A DNA stretch of 32,284 bases from Candidatus Coproplasma stercoravium (GTDB lineage: Bacteria; Bacillota; Clostridia; Christensenellales; Borkfalkiaceae), in contig DVFR01000031.1 in assembly GCA_018713165.1 (NCBI GenBank), forward strand, positions 1 through 32,284, in the 5' to 3' direction. How positions within the stretch are numbered: position 1 is the first letter of the stretch; every line of letters starts with the position of its first letter. The notes beneath the pieces were generated by a model. It made no database searches and was not told the DNA's origin. It worked only from the letters and a program-made list of their open reading frames with translations. The position numbers and the translations under genes were made by a program. Shown in pieces: positions 8,075 to 16,112 of the stretch.

Positions 8075-8146
8075 ATCTCCATAAAGGCAAAATTTAACTG
8101 CGGGCAAAATCTTTGCGCCCGCGGCGCGCCTTTTAATCGGGGCATT

Positions 8147-9178
8147 ATGGAAGAAGTAACTTTAAATGCGGCGGAAAATTCCGCCAGAAAAAAGAGATTA
8201 TATTCGGCTGTTCAGCCGACGAACGCGCTCACGATAGGCAACTATATCGGCGCGATAAGGAACATGGTCGCAATGCAGGACGAATACGACTGTCTGTTTG
8301 CCATCGCAAACATGCACGCCATAACCGTCCGCCAGGTTCCCGCGGAGCTGCGCAAAAACACGCTTGCAATGCTCGCGCTGTATATGGCCTGCGGGCTCTC
8401 GCCCGAGAGGTGCACGCTGTACGTTCAGTCGCACGTGCCCTGCCATGCCGAGCTTGCGTGGGTTTTGAACACCTTCACCTACGTGGGCGAAATGGAGCGC
8501 ATGACCCAGTTTAAGGATAAGAGCGCGAAACACGCCGATAATATTAACATGGGGCTTATGGACTATCCCGTGCTCATGGCGGCGGATATCCTTTTATACA
8601 ATGCCGACGTCGTTCCCGTCGGCGTAGACCAGCGCCAGCATCTTGAAATCACGCGCGACATCGCAGTGCGTTTCAACAACATATATTCCCCCACGTTCGT
8701 CGTTCCCGAGGGCGTATATCCCAAGGTCGGCGCAAAGGTGGGCGACCTTTTGGACCCGACGAAGAAGATGAGCAAATCTTCCGAAAATACTGCCGGCACG
8801 GTGTTTATGAGCGACGATAAAGACACGGTTATCCGCAAGTTCCGCCGCGCTGTTACCGACAGCGACAGCGAGGTGCGTTACAACCCCGAGGAAAAACCCG
8901 GGGTGAGCAACCTGCTCTCCATATACACCGCCTTTTCGGGCAAGAGCATAGAGGAGGCGGAGCGCGAATTTGCAGGCCGCGGCTACGGCGATTTCAAGCT
9001 CGCCGTCGGCGAGGTCGTGGCAGACAGGCTCGCGCCCGTGCAAAAGGAACAGGCAAGGCTGCTCGCAGATAAAGAATATCTCAATTCCGTGCTGAAAGAA
9101 GGCGCGGCGAGGGCGTATAAAATCGCCTCGGGCACCCTTTCGAAGGTATACCGCAAAATAGGCTTCTACCAGCTTTAA
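8147..9178 (+). CDS. trpS: Tryptophanyl-tRNA synthetase
   Basis: A 343-residue class Ic synthetase that charges tRNA-Trp. The HIGH-equivalent is PTNALTIGNY at about residues 24-33, and the KMSKS loop is DPTKKMSKS at 203-211. DYPVLMAADILLYNADVVPVG with the following DQRQH is the family's tryptophan/ATP-binding region. Length is normal, with about 15 extra N-terminal residues. The ribosome site is weak (CGGGGC close to the ATG). It is first in a four-gene run; DUF5685 follows after 9 bp. Unlike many Firmicutes trpS genes it shows no T-box leader. Confidence 0.96.
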   Translation: MEEVTLNAAENSARKKRLYSAVQPTNALTIGNYIGAIRNMVAMQDEYDCLFAIANMHAITVRQVPAELRKNTLAMLALYMACGLSPERCTLYVQSHVPCHAELAWVLNTFTYVGEMERMTQFKDKSAKHADNINMGLMDYPVLMAADILLYNADVVPVGVDQRQHLEITRDIAVRFNNIYSPTFVVPEGVYPKVGAKVGDLLDPTKKMSKSSENTAGTVFMSDDKDTVIRKFRRAVTDSDSEVRYNPEEKPGVSNLLSIYTAFSGKSIEEAEREFAGRGYGDFKLAVGEVVADRLAPVQKEQARLLADKEYLNSVLKEGAARAYKIASGTLSKVYRKIGFYQL

Positions 9179-9187
9179 AGGAGACGT

Positions 9188-10054
9188 ATGTTCGGCTATA
9201 TCAGCCCCGACAGACCCTATCTTTTCATAAAGGACGAAACGCTGTATAAGGCGCTCTACTGCGGCGTATGCAAGAGCATAGGCGCGGAGTGCGGGCAGAT
9301 GGCGCGCTCGGCGCTCACCTACGATATGGCGTTCATGTCGGCGCTGTTGCACAACATACGCGGCGACGACGTAAAAATAGTAAGGCGCAGGTGCGCCGTT
9401 CACCCCATACGCCGCCGCCCCATGGCGGACGTCGACGACCTCACGCGCGTGCTCGCGTGCGTGAACACGGCGCTCGCCTACTTCAAATTTTCCGACGATA
9501 AAGCCGACGGGGAGGCGCGCGGCGCCCTTCGGTTTTTATACAACAGTGGCTACAAAAAAGTGGCCAAAAAGCACCCGCAGGTCATCGCGCTCATAAGCGA
9601 GCAGATGCAGTCGCAGGCAAAGCTCGAAAAAGAGGGGTGCGCGAGCATCGACATGGCGTGCGAACCCACCGCGCTGATGATGCAAAAGCTCTCGCGCTAC
9701 GTGCTCGGCGAACGTTCGACGGAACACACCGAGGCGCTCAGCTACGCAATAGGCAAGTGGATATACCTTGCCGACGCGCTCGACGACTACGAAAAGGACG
9801 TAAAGCGCGGGCGCTACAACGTTTTATATTTAAACTACGGCGAAAAGAGCAAGAAAGCCGCCGTAAGCAAGGGCGAGAGCGAGCTTGTGTTTATATTCGA
9901 CAGCCTTTTTGCCGACATGCGCGCCCACCTTGCGGGCATAACATTCAAATTTAATCACGACCTCACCGATAACATAATTCTGCGCGGCATACCCATGAAA
10001 TCGCGCGAGCTTATGTACGGGAGCTGTCGGACGGGAGAAGATAAGAAAAAATGA
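9188..10054 (+). CDS. DUF5685 family protein
   Basis: A 288-residue protein matching the DUF5685 family in its N-terminal MFGYISPDRPYLFIKDE and the Cys-rich LYCGVCKSIGAEC (C25, C28, C35). It is largely helical. A striking acidic segment DALDDYEKDVKRGRYN lies at residues 196-211 and recalls the aspartate-rich metal-binding motifs of all-alpha isoprenoid-synthase folds; that comparison is mine and untested. No signal peptide or clear membrane helix is seen. Its AGGAG ribosome site sits at the end of trpS. Its stop overlaps the next start by 4 bases (ATGA), so it is coupled to the J-like protein. The function of the family is unknown. Confidence 0.8.
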   Translation: MFGYISPDRPYLFIKDETLYKALYCGVCKSIGAECGQMARSALTYDMAFMSALLHNIRGDDVKIVRRRCAVHPIRRRPMADVDDLTRVLACVNTALAYFKFSDDKADGEARGALRFLYNSGYKKVAKKHPQVIALISEQMQSQAKLEKEGCASIDMACEPTALMMQKLSRYVLGERSTEHTEALSYAIGKWIYLADALDDYEKDVKRGRYNVLYLNYGEKSKKAAVSKGESELVFIFDSLFADMRAHLAGITFKFNHDLTDNIILRGIPMKSRELMYGSCRTGEDKKK

Positions 10055-10674
10055 AAAAGTCCAACCTTGAACTTTTAGGCCTTTCCGAAGGCGCAACCGA
10101 AGAGCAGATAAAGGACGCCTATTCAAAGCTGCGCGCAAAATACCTCGAGGACCGCTTCAAAGACGGCGAAGAGGGCAACGAAGCGGCGCGCATGCTCACC
10201 AAGCTCGACACGGCGTATTCCGAGCTGATGAGCGAGCTCTCTGAGAGCCAGAATGCCGAAAACGGCGGCACTTCGTTTGAAAAGGTCGAAGAGCTCATCC
10301 GCTCGGGCGACATTCAGGAGGCGCAGAGGGTGCTCGACTCGTTCAACGAGCGCAGCGCGCGCTGGCACTACCTGCAGAGCGTCGTGTTCTATAAAAAGAG
10401 CTGGATGAACGAGAGCAAAAAGCAGCTCGAGATTGCAATGCAGCTCGAACCGGATAACGAAAAATATAAAGAGACGTACCGCAAGTTAAACGAAAGAATA
10501 AAGAGCACCGCCCAGCAGGCGCAGAACCCCGCGGGCGACGGCCAGGGCGTTTACCAGGGGCAGACTATGCAGTCCTCGGGCGACGAACAGATGGGCGGCA
10601 ATTTCTGCTCCACGTGCATACAGTGCTGTGCGCTCAACATGTGCATAAACATGCTGTGCAACTGCTGCAGGTAA
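10051..10674 (+). CDS. J-domain-like protein with a Cys-rich tail
   Basis: A 207-residue protein. Residues 1-60 look like a J domain (NLELLGLSEGATEEQIKDAY, then SKLRAKYLEDRF), but the HPD tripeptide needed to stimulate Hsp70 is absent. A central helical TPR-like part (about residues 75-150) ends with LEPDNEKYKETYRKL. A Gln/Gly-rich linker leads to a C-terminal 24-residue segment with eight cysteines, FCSTCIQCCALNMCINMLCN followed by CCR. Such tails may bind metal or form a membrane-associated cluster. It is coupled to the DUF5685 gene by a 4-bp overlap and precedes a membrane protein, so the three are likely to act together. Function is unknown. Confidence 0.78.
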   Translation: MKKSNLELLGLSEGATEEQIKDAYSKLRAKYLEDRFKDGEEGNEAARMLTKLDTAYSELMSELSESQNAENGGTSFEKVEELIRSGDIQEAQRVLDSFNERSARWHYLQSVVFYKKSWMNESKKQLEIAMQLEPDNEKYKETYRKLNERIKSTAQQAQNPAGDGQGVYQGQTMQSSGDEQMGGNFCSTCIQCCALNMCINMLCNCCR

Positions 10675-10717
10675 ATTTTATGCGGTGCGCCCGCGGCGGA
10701 TGCCGCAAGGTGCTATG

Positions 10718-11521
10718 ATGGACGAAAAGCATAACGGCAAAAACGGCGGGGAGGAGCGGCCGCTTATCCCCGAAGACGAAAAAGCCAAAAACACCCCCGC
10801 ATATGGCGCAAAAAACGCCGAAGAGGGCGGGGAAAAACGCGACTGTGCGCAGGAGCAAAGCGGCGGCGCGCAGGAGCCCCGTGAGCTGAAAGACGATTAC
10901 GGTTTTTCAGGCGGGGGCGCAGAGCCTGCAAAGCGCAGATTCGTGCTTTGGCAAAAGCCTGTGGAGCAAAAGAACAGGCGCAGGTATTCGCGCTCTTTCC
11001 AGATTGCGCTTTCGGGCATATCGTGCGCGATTGCGGTGGCGGCGCTCATGCTCGGGTATTACGTGTATTGGATACTTGCCACGGCGTACATCGTCGCGCA
11101 GGTGGCGCTCATGGTGCCCCTTTCAAAGCAGTTTTACGTCATGGACGTGCTCGCCTATATCGCCACGGTAATTCTCGCGCTGCTCGTGGGCGGTCTCGTG
11201 GGCAGATGGTGGGAGTTTATCCCGTTCGTAATGTTCTTCGGGCTTCACCCGCTGGCCAATTCCCTGCAACTTAAATACAGGGTAAACAGGTGGGTCGCGC
11301 TCGCGGTAAAAATGGTCTGGTTCGACGCCATGCTGCTTGTGATGTATTATGCGCTAGGCAGTTTTATGGGGCTCGATTCCAGCACTTTCTGGCAGACCAT
11401 AAACGACTATGTGTGGATAATCATCCTCGTCGCGGGTTCGCTCTTTCTGTGGCTGTACGACTACGTCATGTTCAAAGTGCAGATTTGGATAAACATGCTC
11501 GTCTACCGCATAAAAAAATAA
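10718..11521 (+). CDS. Polytopic membrane protein with a charged N-terminus
   Basis: A 267-residue protein not recognised as a known family. The first 85-90 residues are charged, low-complexity and probably cytoplasmic (KHNGKNGGEERPLIPEDEK). About six membrane segments follow, including LSGISCAIAVAALMLGYYV, VLAYIATVILALLVGGLVG, FIPFVMFFGLHPLANSL and IIILVAGSLFLWLYDYVMF. Two adjacent ATGs (10715, 10718) are possible; the second is better spaced from AAGGTG at 10707-10712. It is the last gene of the trpS run, directly before a 14-bp terminator hairpin. Its context suggests a membrane partner of the DUF5685 and J-like proteins, or an ECF/MASE-like substrate-binding membrane protein. Confidence 0.75.
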   Translation: MDEKHNGKNGGEERPLIPEDEKAKNTPAYGAKNAEEGGEKRDCAQEQSGGAQEPRELKDDYGFSGGGAEPAKRRFVLWQKPVEQKNRRRYSRSFQIALSGISCAIAVAALMLGYYVYWILATAYIVAQVALMVPLSKQFYVMDVLAYIATVILALLVGGLVGRWWEFIPFVMFFGLHPLANSLQLKYRVNRWVALAVKMVWFDAMLLVMYYALGSFMGLDSSTFWQTINDYVWIIILVAGSLFLWLYDYVMFKVQIWINMLVYRIKK

Positions 11522-11547
11522 ATCCAAAGGTAATAAAAAGGCTTTGA

Positions 11548-11579
11548 ATGCCGCGCCCGCAGGTGTGCGGGCGCGGCAT
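11548..11579 (+). terminator. Terminator hairpin closing the trpS operon
   Basis: A perfect 14-bp stem ATGCCGCGCCCGCA (11548-11561)/TGCGGGCGCGGCAT (11566-11579), loop GGTG. No U-run follows, so it may act as a rho-independent terminator of reduced strength. Confidence 0.65.
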
Positions 11580-11670
11580 AAATTACATAAAAAATAAATT
11601 GACGCGGCAATATGCCGCAACTAACTGGGTTTTTTTGTTGTTGCAGGGCGCTATTTTTTACGGAGATGAT

Positions 11671-13068
11671 ATGAAAAAGAACGACGTTATAACTTCAACG
11701 GCATCGGGCTACGGAACCGAGGGCGAGGCGGTGTTCGTGTGCGACGGCACGCCCGTGTTCGTCCCCTTCTGCATGGAGGGAGAGCGCGCAGAAATCAAAA
11801 TTTTATCGGTAAAGGGCGGCGCGGCGTACGGAAAGTGCGAAAAGCTCCTCTCGCCTTCGCCCGAAAGAGTGCTGCCGCAGTGCCCCGTATTTACAAAGTG
11901 CGGCGGCTGCCAGCTTCAGCACATGAATTACGCGGCGCAGACCGCCTTTAAAACCTCGCTCGTAAAAAATACGCTCAGAAAGATTGCGGGGATAGAGGCG
12001 GAGGTGCTCCCCGCCTACGCGGGCGAAAAGACGTACCGTTACCGCAACAAGCTCGTCCTGCCCGTCGGGCGCGACGGGGAGGGCAACACGCTCATCGGGT
12101 TTTACGCGCCCCGCAGCCACCGCATAGTGCCCGTGTCGGACTGCTCCATACAGTCGCCGTGGTGCGCAAAAGTCATCGCCGCCGTAAAGGAATATATGTC
12201 GCTCTGCAAGCTTTCGGGCTACGACGAGGCGAGCGGCAGGGGAGATATCCGCCGCATAGCCGTGCGCAAAGTGGGCGGAAAGTTCGTCGTCGCGCTCGTC
12301 GCGGCAAAGTCGGTTAACGCCGCGCCGCTTGCCGATATTCTGCAGAAAGAGCTCGGCGAAATCACCCTCCTTTTGAATATAAACAAATCGACGGGCAACG
12401 CGGTGTTCGGCGAGGAGTGGAGAGTCGTGCGCGGCGACGGCTTTTTCGAGTCGGAGGATATGGGCGTAAAATTCCGCGCGGGCGCCAACACCTTTTTGCA
12501 GGTGAACGACGGCGTGCGCACGGAGCTGTACGGCGAGATTGTAAAAGAGGCGGCAGACGGCGGCGCGGTTGCGATAGACCTTTATAGCGGCGGCGGCATG
12601 CTCACGGCGCTCTTAGCCCGCGCCTGCAAGCGCGCGTACGGCATAGAGATTGTAAAAGAGGCCAGCATATGCGCCGACGAACTCAAACAGCTCAACGGGC
12701 TTTCGGATAAAATGTTCAATATCTGCGGCAGGGTGGAGGACGAACTTGCCGGCGTGTTTGCGCGCACCGAGGGCGAACGCAGGGTGATTGTGTGCGACCC
12801 TCCGCGAAAAGGAATGGAACGCTCGGTATGCGAGGCGGTGAAAGGCAGCGGCGCCGACAAGGTGATACTCGTCTCCTGCAACGCCGCAACGCTCGCGCGC
12901 GATTTGGGAATTATCCTCGGCGCGCTCAAAGATGAGGGCGGCGTACTCAAAAAGAACCCCGACTATGCCTCAACGAGCGCATATAAAATAGACTATATCC
13001 GCCCCTACGATATGTTCCCGCAAACCAAGCATACAGAAGTCTTAACCGTTCTGTCGCGGCGCATTTAA
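11671..13068 (+). CDS. 23S rRNA (uracil-5-)-methyltransferase, RlmD/RumA family
   Basis: A 465-residue SAM-dependent RNA methyltransferase of the TrmA/RlmD class. A TRAM-like N-terminal domain (GTEGEAVFVCDGTPVFVPF) is followed by a [4Fe-4S] cluster site with C71, C77 and C80 in CPVFTKCGGC and C158 in VSDCS. The catalytic domain has the SAM-binding AIDLYSGGGMLT, the VCDPPRKGME loop, and the catalytic cysteine C403 in LVSCNAATLARD. Family members make m5U in 23S rRNA (RlmD or the dual RlmCD) or in tRNA; which one cannot be told from sequence alone. The ATG at 11671 has a CGGAGA ribosome site; the upstream open frame is the preceding terminator. TTGACG at 11599-11604 may be its -35, but the -10 is poor. 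Confidence 0.93.
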   Translation: MKKNDVITSTASGYGTEGEAVFVCDGTPVFVPFCMEGERAEIKILSVKGGAAYGKCEKLLSPSPERVLPQCPVFTKCGGCQLQHMNYAAQTAFKTSLVKNTLRKIAGIEAEVLPAYAGEKTYRYRNKLVLPVGRDGEGNTLIGFYAPRSHRIVPVSDCSIQSPWCAKVIAAVKEYMSLCKLSGYDEASGRGDIRRIAVRKVGGKFVVALVAAKSVNAAPLADILQKELGEITLLLNINKSTGNAVFGEEWRVVRGDGFFESEDMGVKFRAGANTFLQVNDGVRTELYGEIVKEAADGGAVAIDLYSGGGMLTALLARACKRAYGIEIVKEASICADELKQLNGLSDKMFNICGRVEDELAGVFARTEGERRVIVCDPPRKGMERSVCEAVKGSGADKVILVSCNAATLARDLGIILGALKDEGGVLKKNPDYASTSAYKIDYIRPYDMFPQTKHTEVLTVLSRRI

Positions 13069-13099
13069 CGAGTCTGTGCGGCTGACGTTGATTTTAGGC

Positions 13100-13336
13100 G
13101 GACAAGTCCCCTGTGCGTAAAGTGGGACGCCCTACCCGAGCCCCTCATTTGCGTAAAGTGGGACGCCCTACCCGAGCCCCCCTTGTGTAAAGGGGGGAAT
13201 TAAGGGGGGATTGTAAAAGTTATAGTTGTCTGCGGCGCGTTCGGAATCATATGCCGGCCTTGGCAACGACAAACAATCCCTCAGTCATACTCTCGCTTGC
13301 GCTTTCGTATGCGAGCTCCCTTTACACAAGGGAGCC
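13100..13336. repeat. Dispersed intergenic repeat, copy 2 (with duplicated left end)
   Basis: The same element as at 7401, but its left end carries about two extra tandem units of roughly 35-40 bp (GCGTAAAGTGGGACGCCCTA and CCCGAGCCCC repeated). The right arm has an added segment (TACTCTCGCTTGCGCTTTCG) before CTCCCTTTACACAAGGGAG. The middle, TGCGGCGCGTTCGGAATCAT, aligns with copy 1. No genes; a 72-codon frame crossing it is a repeat shadow. Confidence 0.85.
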
Positions 13337-13396
13337 GCAATGCGGTCGCACCGCCCCTTTTTTAAAAAATTTTACAATTTAATTTTTGCTCCGCTA

Positions 13397-13425
13397 TTGC
13401 ATAATCTGATAAACAATGTTATAAT
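13397..13425 (+). promoter_or_regulatory. Promoter of the pseudopilin-like gene
   Basis: TTGCAT (13397-13402), a 17-nt spacer and TATAAT (13420-13425). Predicted start is near 13432, leaving an unusually long leader of about 113 nt. Confidence 0.8.
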
Positions 13426-13544
13426 TTTTATACGGACGGCGTAATTTTTATAATATCGCGCCCGCGCATAACTTCAATCGCATAAATTTTTTGCTTTTTT
13501 CGCAGAAGATTTTGTGAAATAAAAAATCAAAGGAGGGCATTTTT

Positions 13545-15875
13545 ATGATGCTCAAAAACGTAAAAATGCCGACAGTAGCGGGGGGGGGTACTAATTCTTC
13601 CTCTTTGAAGTCGGCATTAAGGCGCGGCTTTACGATTATGGAGCTCGTAATCGTAATAGCGGTAATCGCAGTTCTGGCTGCGGTGCTTATCCCGACTTTC
13701 GCAAACCTCACCGAAAGGGCGAACGAAAGCGCAGATACGCAGACGGTTGAAAATTTAAACACGATTTTAAGGTCGGAAGAGACGATTACGGGTGAAAAGC
13801 CCGCAACTATGGCCGAAGCAATCGAAGTTGCGGCTTCGGGCGGATACAATGTAGACGCTCTTACGCCCACCAGCGACGGTAATGATATCGTATGGATAAA
13901 GGACGTGAACCGCTTCGCGTTGGTTGACGGCGACGGGGCAGTAATCCACTCCGATGACGGCATTACATCTCTCGACGATTACGATGTCATTTATAAAATA
14001 TCGAGCGATATTGCCGATTTAAATGATACGGAATACGGCTATTATTTCAGAGAAGATACGACCGTCAGCGGCAATATTACAACTTCTGTAAGCGCCGATT
14101 TCAGTGCGGTTGAGGGAGTTGAAAGTGTTACCGTAGATGAAAGTACGGAAGGCACTATCGATATAGCATTAAACAGCGAAACCGCCGATTTGCAGGTTAA
14201 TGGCAGTGCGGCTACGGTAAACGTATACGGCACGCTCGGAAACATAAACGGCGAAGATTATGGCATGAATTCCCTGCACGTATATGGCACCGTTGTGGGC
14301 AAAGTAAACGTTGCCGCAGGTAAAGTAGTTGCCGAAGCGGGCTCTTCCATTTCCACCGTAATGGTTACCGCTGCTTCGTATAATCAGGGCGCAGTATCAA
14401 TCATATTGGAACAGGGAAGCGGTGTTGCGGGTATAGGCGCAACTAATGAAAATTTAGCAGGCAAGCTTAATGATATTGTTTCGGGCGATACCGAAAAAAC
14501 AGATATTGCCGACGCGGTTGTTTCAAGCGATTTTGCAGGCGGTATTGGCACCGAGGCGAGCCCTTATTTGATTGCCAACGAAGAACAGTTTTTGAATATA
14601 AATACTCTTTCTACCGATATGAGTGGCGGTAAAGAATATTACTTTGCGCTTTTAACTGACTTGGATTTAACAAGTGTTGAAGGGTTGCAAACTGCAGGGT
14701 ATAATATCTTTGTAAACATATTTGATAATTCCGTATTAGATGGGAATGGTCATAGGATAAAAGCAGAAAGCTCAATAATTTTCTCACGTTTTGTCAATTC
14801 TGTATTAGAGAATATTACTATAGAATTCAGCGGAGAGGATTGCACAATTGCTGGCTGGGATAGAGTATATGGCTCGGTATTTGAGAATGTAACGACGACT
14901 GGTATTGTGGAATTTTCTGATAGAAACTGGGGACTGTATGTTGCCTATGCCGGCACGGGTTCAAGTGCATCTAATGGCGAGATTACGTTTGTAAATTGCA
15001 CGAATAACACTAATATATATGGGCAAGGTGGGCAGACCCGTTATAATGCAATATTTGTCGGATATGCTTGGGGCTCTATTACGTTGAGTTTTGAAAATTG
15101 TACAAACAATGGTCTTTTATATTGTGGCAAAGCAGCACTGTTCTTGGGGAACCAGTCAAGTCAAAGTAACCATGTAACGTTAAATATTACTAATTTTGCA
15201 AGTAATGGCAATGTACTTAGTTTTTATCAAAGGAGCGATTACGTTCAGAATGATTTTATTGCTGCGGCGGCAGGAACAACTCAAACGATAATTGTCGATG
15301 GGGCTTTGAGAAATTTAAACTATGATTTATCGGTGAATGTATCTCAAGCTAGTGACCAAAGCAATATTAGCATTGCATACAATTCTGAAAATAAGAATTT
15401 CACTATAACGCTTGAAGATGAAAGCTCCTATAATGTTGAGTACTATACGATATCTTATGCGACTTATGTAAGGTGGTGGACATTAAACGATGAAGGGACT
15501 CAATATGAATATAGTGGAACTCAGATTGTATATATAGAAGAAACCATTAGCAAAGAAGAATTTGAAAATGGTGTATATACAACTGAATTGCAGTGGTTAA
15601 ATTTGGCTACATCGGGTAAAGCGTCTGAAGGTACGGCGGGTACACTTAATGGATATAATACGGTAACCATAGATGGGATTACATATTATCTTATCGAGGA
15701 ACCTGACGGAGTCCGCTATAATAATCAGAGTCCTGTAGTTGAAAATGGTGAAGAGCTCCCTGTTGCAGTAGATGAACTAGAAGAGGCTATAATTTCTGCT
15801 AGTAGAGATATAGATATCTTTGGTTATGATTCTGACGGACATTTACTTGTCGGAGCATTTTATCGGGTTTCTTAA
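13545..15875 (+). CDS. Large pseudopilin-like surface protein with beta-helix repeats
   Basis: A 776-residue protein with a type IV prepilin N-terminus. The basic leader ends RRG and is followed by FTIMELVIVIAVIAVLAAV, with cleavage expected between G28 and F29 and the conserved glutamate E33 at mature position +5. After about residue 340 it changes to adhesin-like sequence: GIGTEASPYLIANEEQFLNI and the Asn/Cys-rich turns FVNCTNN and FENCTNN, typical of right-handed beta-helix (GLUG-like) repeats. AGGAGG at 13531-13536 sets the ATG at 13545. A nine-G tract at 13580-13588 lies in the leader codons. The 3' half is visibly richer in A+T than the 5' half, suggesting a mosaic origin. No pilus assembly genes are nearby, so the export machinery must be elsewhere. 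It is probably a surface pilin or adhesin. Confidence 0.82.
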   Translation: MMLKNVKMPTVAGGGTNSSSLKSALRRGFTIMELVIVIAVIAVLAAVLIPTFANLTERANESADTQTVENLNTILRSEETITGEKPATMAEAIEVAASGGYNVDALTPTSDGNDIVWIKDVNRFALVDGDGAVIHSDDGITSLDDYDVIYKISSDIADLNDTEYGYYFREDTTVSGNITTSVSADFSAVEGVESVTVDESTEGTIDIALNSETADLQVNGSAATVNVYGTLGNINGEDYGMNSLHVYGTVVGKVNVAAGKVVAEAGSSISTVMVTAASYNQGAVSIILEQGSGVAGIGATNENLAGKLNDIVSGDTEKTDIADAVVSSDFAGGIGTEASPYLIANEEQFLNINTLSTDMSGGKEYYFALLTDLDLTSVEGLQTAGYNIFVNIFDNSVLDGNGHRIKAESSIIFSRFVNSVLENITIEFSGEDCTIAGWDRVYGSVFENVTTTGIVEFSDRNWGLYVAYAGTGSSASNGEITFVNCTNNTNIYGQGGQTRYNAIFVGYAWGSITLSFENCTNNGLLYCGKAALFLGNQSSQSNHVTLNITNFASNGNVLSFYQRSDYVQNDFIAAAAGTTQTIIVDGALRNLNYDLSVNVSQASDQSNISIAYNSENKNFTITLEDESSYNVEYYTISYATYVRWWTLNDEGTQYEYSGTQIVYIEETISKEEFENGVYTTELQWLNLATSGKASEGTAGTLNGYNTVTIDGITYYLIEEPDGVRYNNQSPVVENGEELPVAVDELEEAIISASRDIDIFGYDSDGHLLVGAFYRVS

Positions 15876-15902
15876 TAGATAGACGGTATATATAGACCTT
15901 AT

Positions 15903-15940
15903 AAGCCCGCGGCACTTGTGCCGCGGGCTTAATTTTTTTT
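15903..15940 (+). terminator. Terminator after the pseudopilin-like gene
   Basis: AAGCCCGCGGCAC/GTGCCGCGGGCTT stem (15903-15930) followed by eight T at 15933-15940. Confidence 0.93.
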
Positions 15941-15988
15941 AATAAAGGCCCCCGTATTTTTATCCCGAATATTTTTTCGGTTTACCCA

Positions 15989-16035
15989 TTGAATTTTCAC
16001 ATATTTCAGTGTATAATTATCGTGTACAATTATAC
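15989..16035 (+). promoter_or_regulatory. Promoter and possible operator of the P-type ATPase
   Basis: TTGAAT (15989-15994), a 17-nt spacer and TATAAT (16012-16017). An inverted repeat GTATAATT ... AATTATAC spans 16011-16035 across the -10 and start region and could be a repressor site. Confidence 0.7.
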
Positions 16036-16112
16036 GTTGTTTTTTCGGAATATTTTTTATTTACTCTACTGTTTTTAATTAATTTCCGCAAAATAATGCT
16101 GAGGAGCCTGAT

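Noticed and set aside
8075-8146. Possible T-box leader for trpS
   Set aside because: The leader is only about 66 nt and lacks the conserved T-box core, so it cannot hold the element.
13226-13444. A 72-codon frame starting inside the second repeat copy
   Set aside because: Its 5' half is repeat sequence, which differs between copies and breaks the frame, and it runs into the pseudopilin promoter region.
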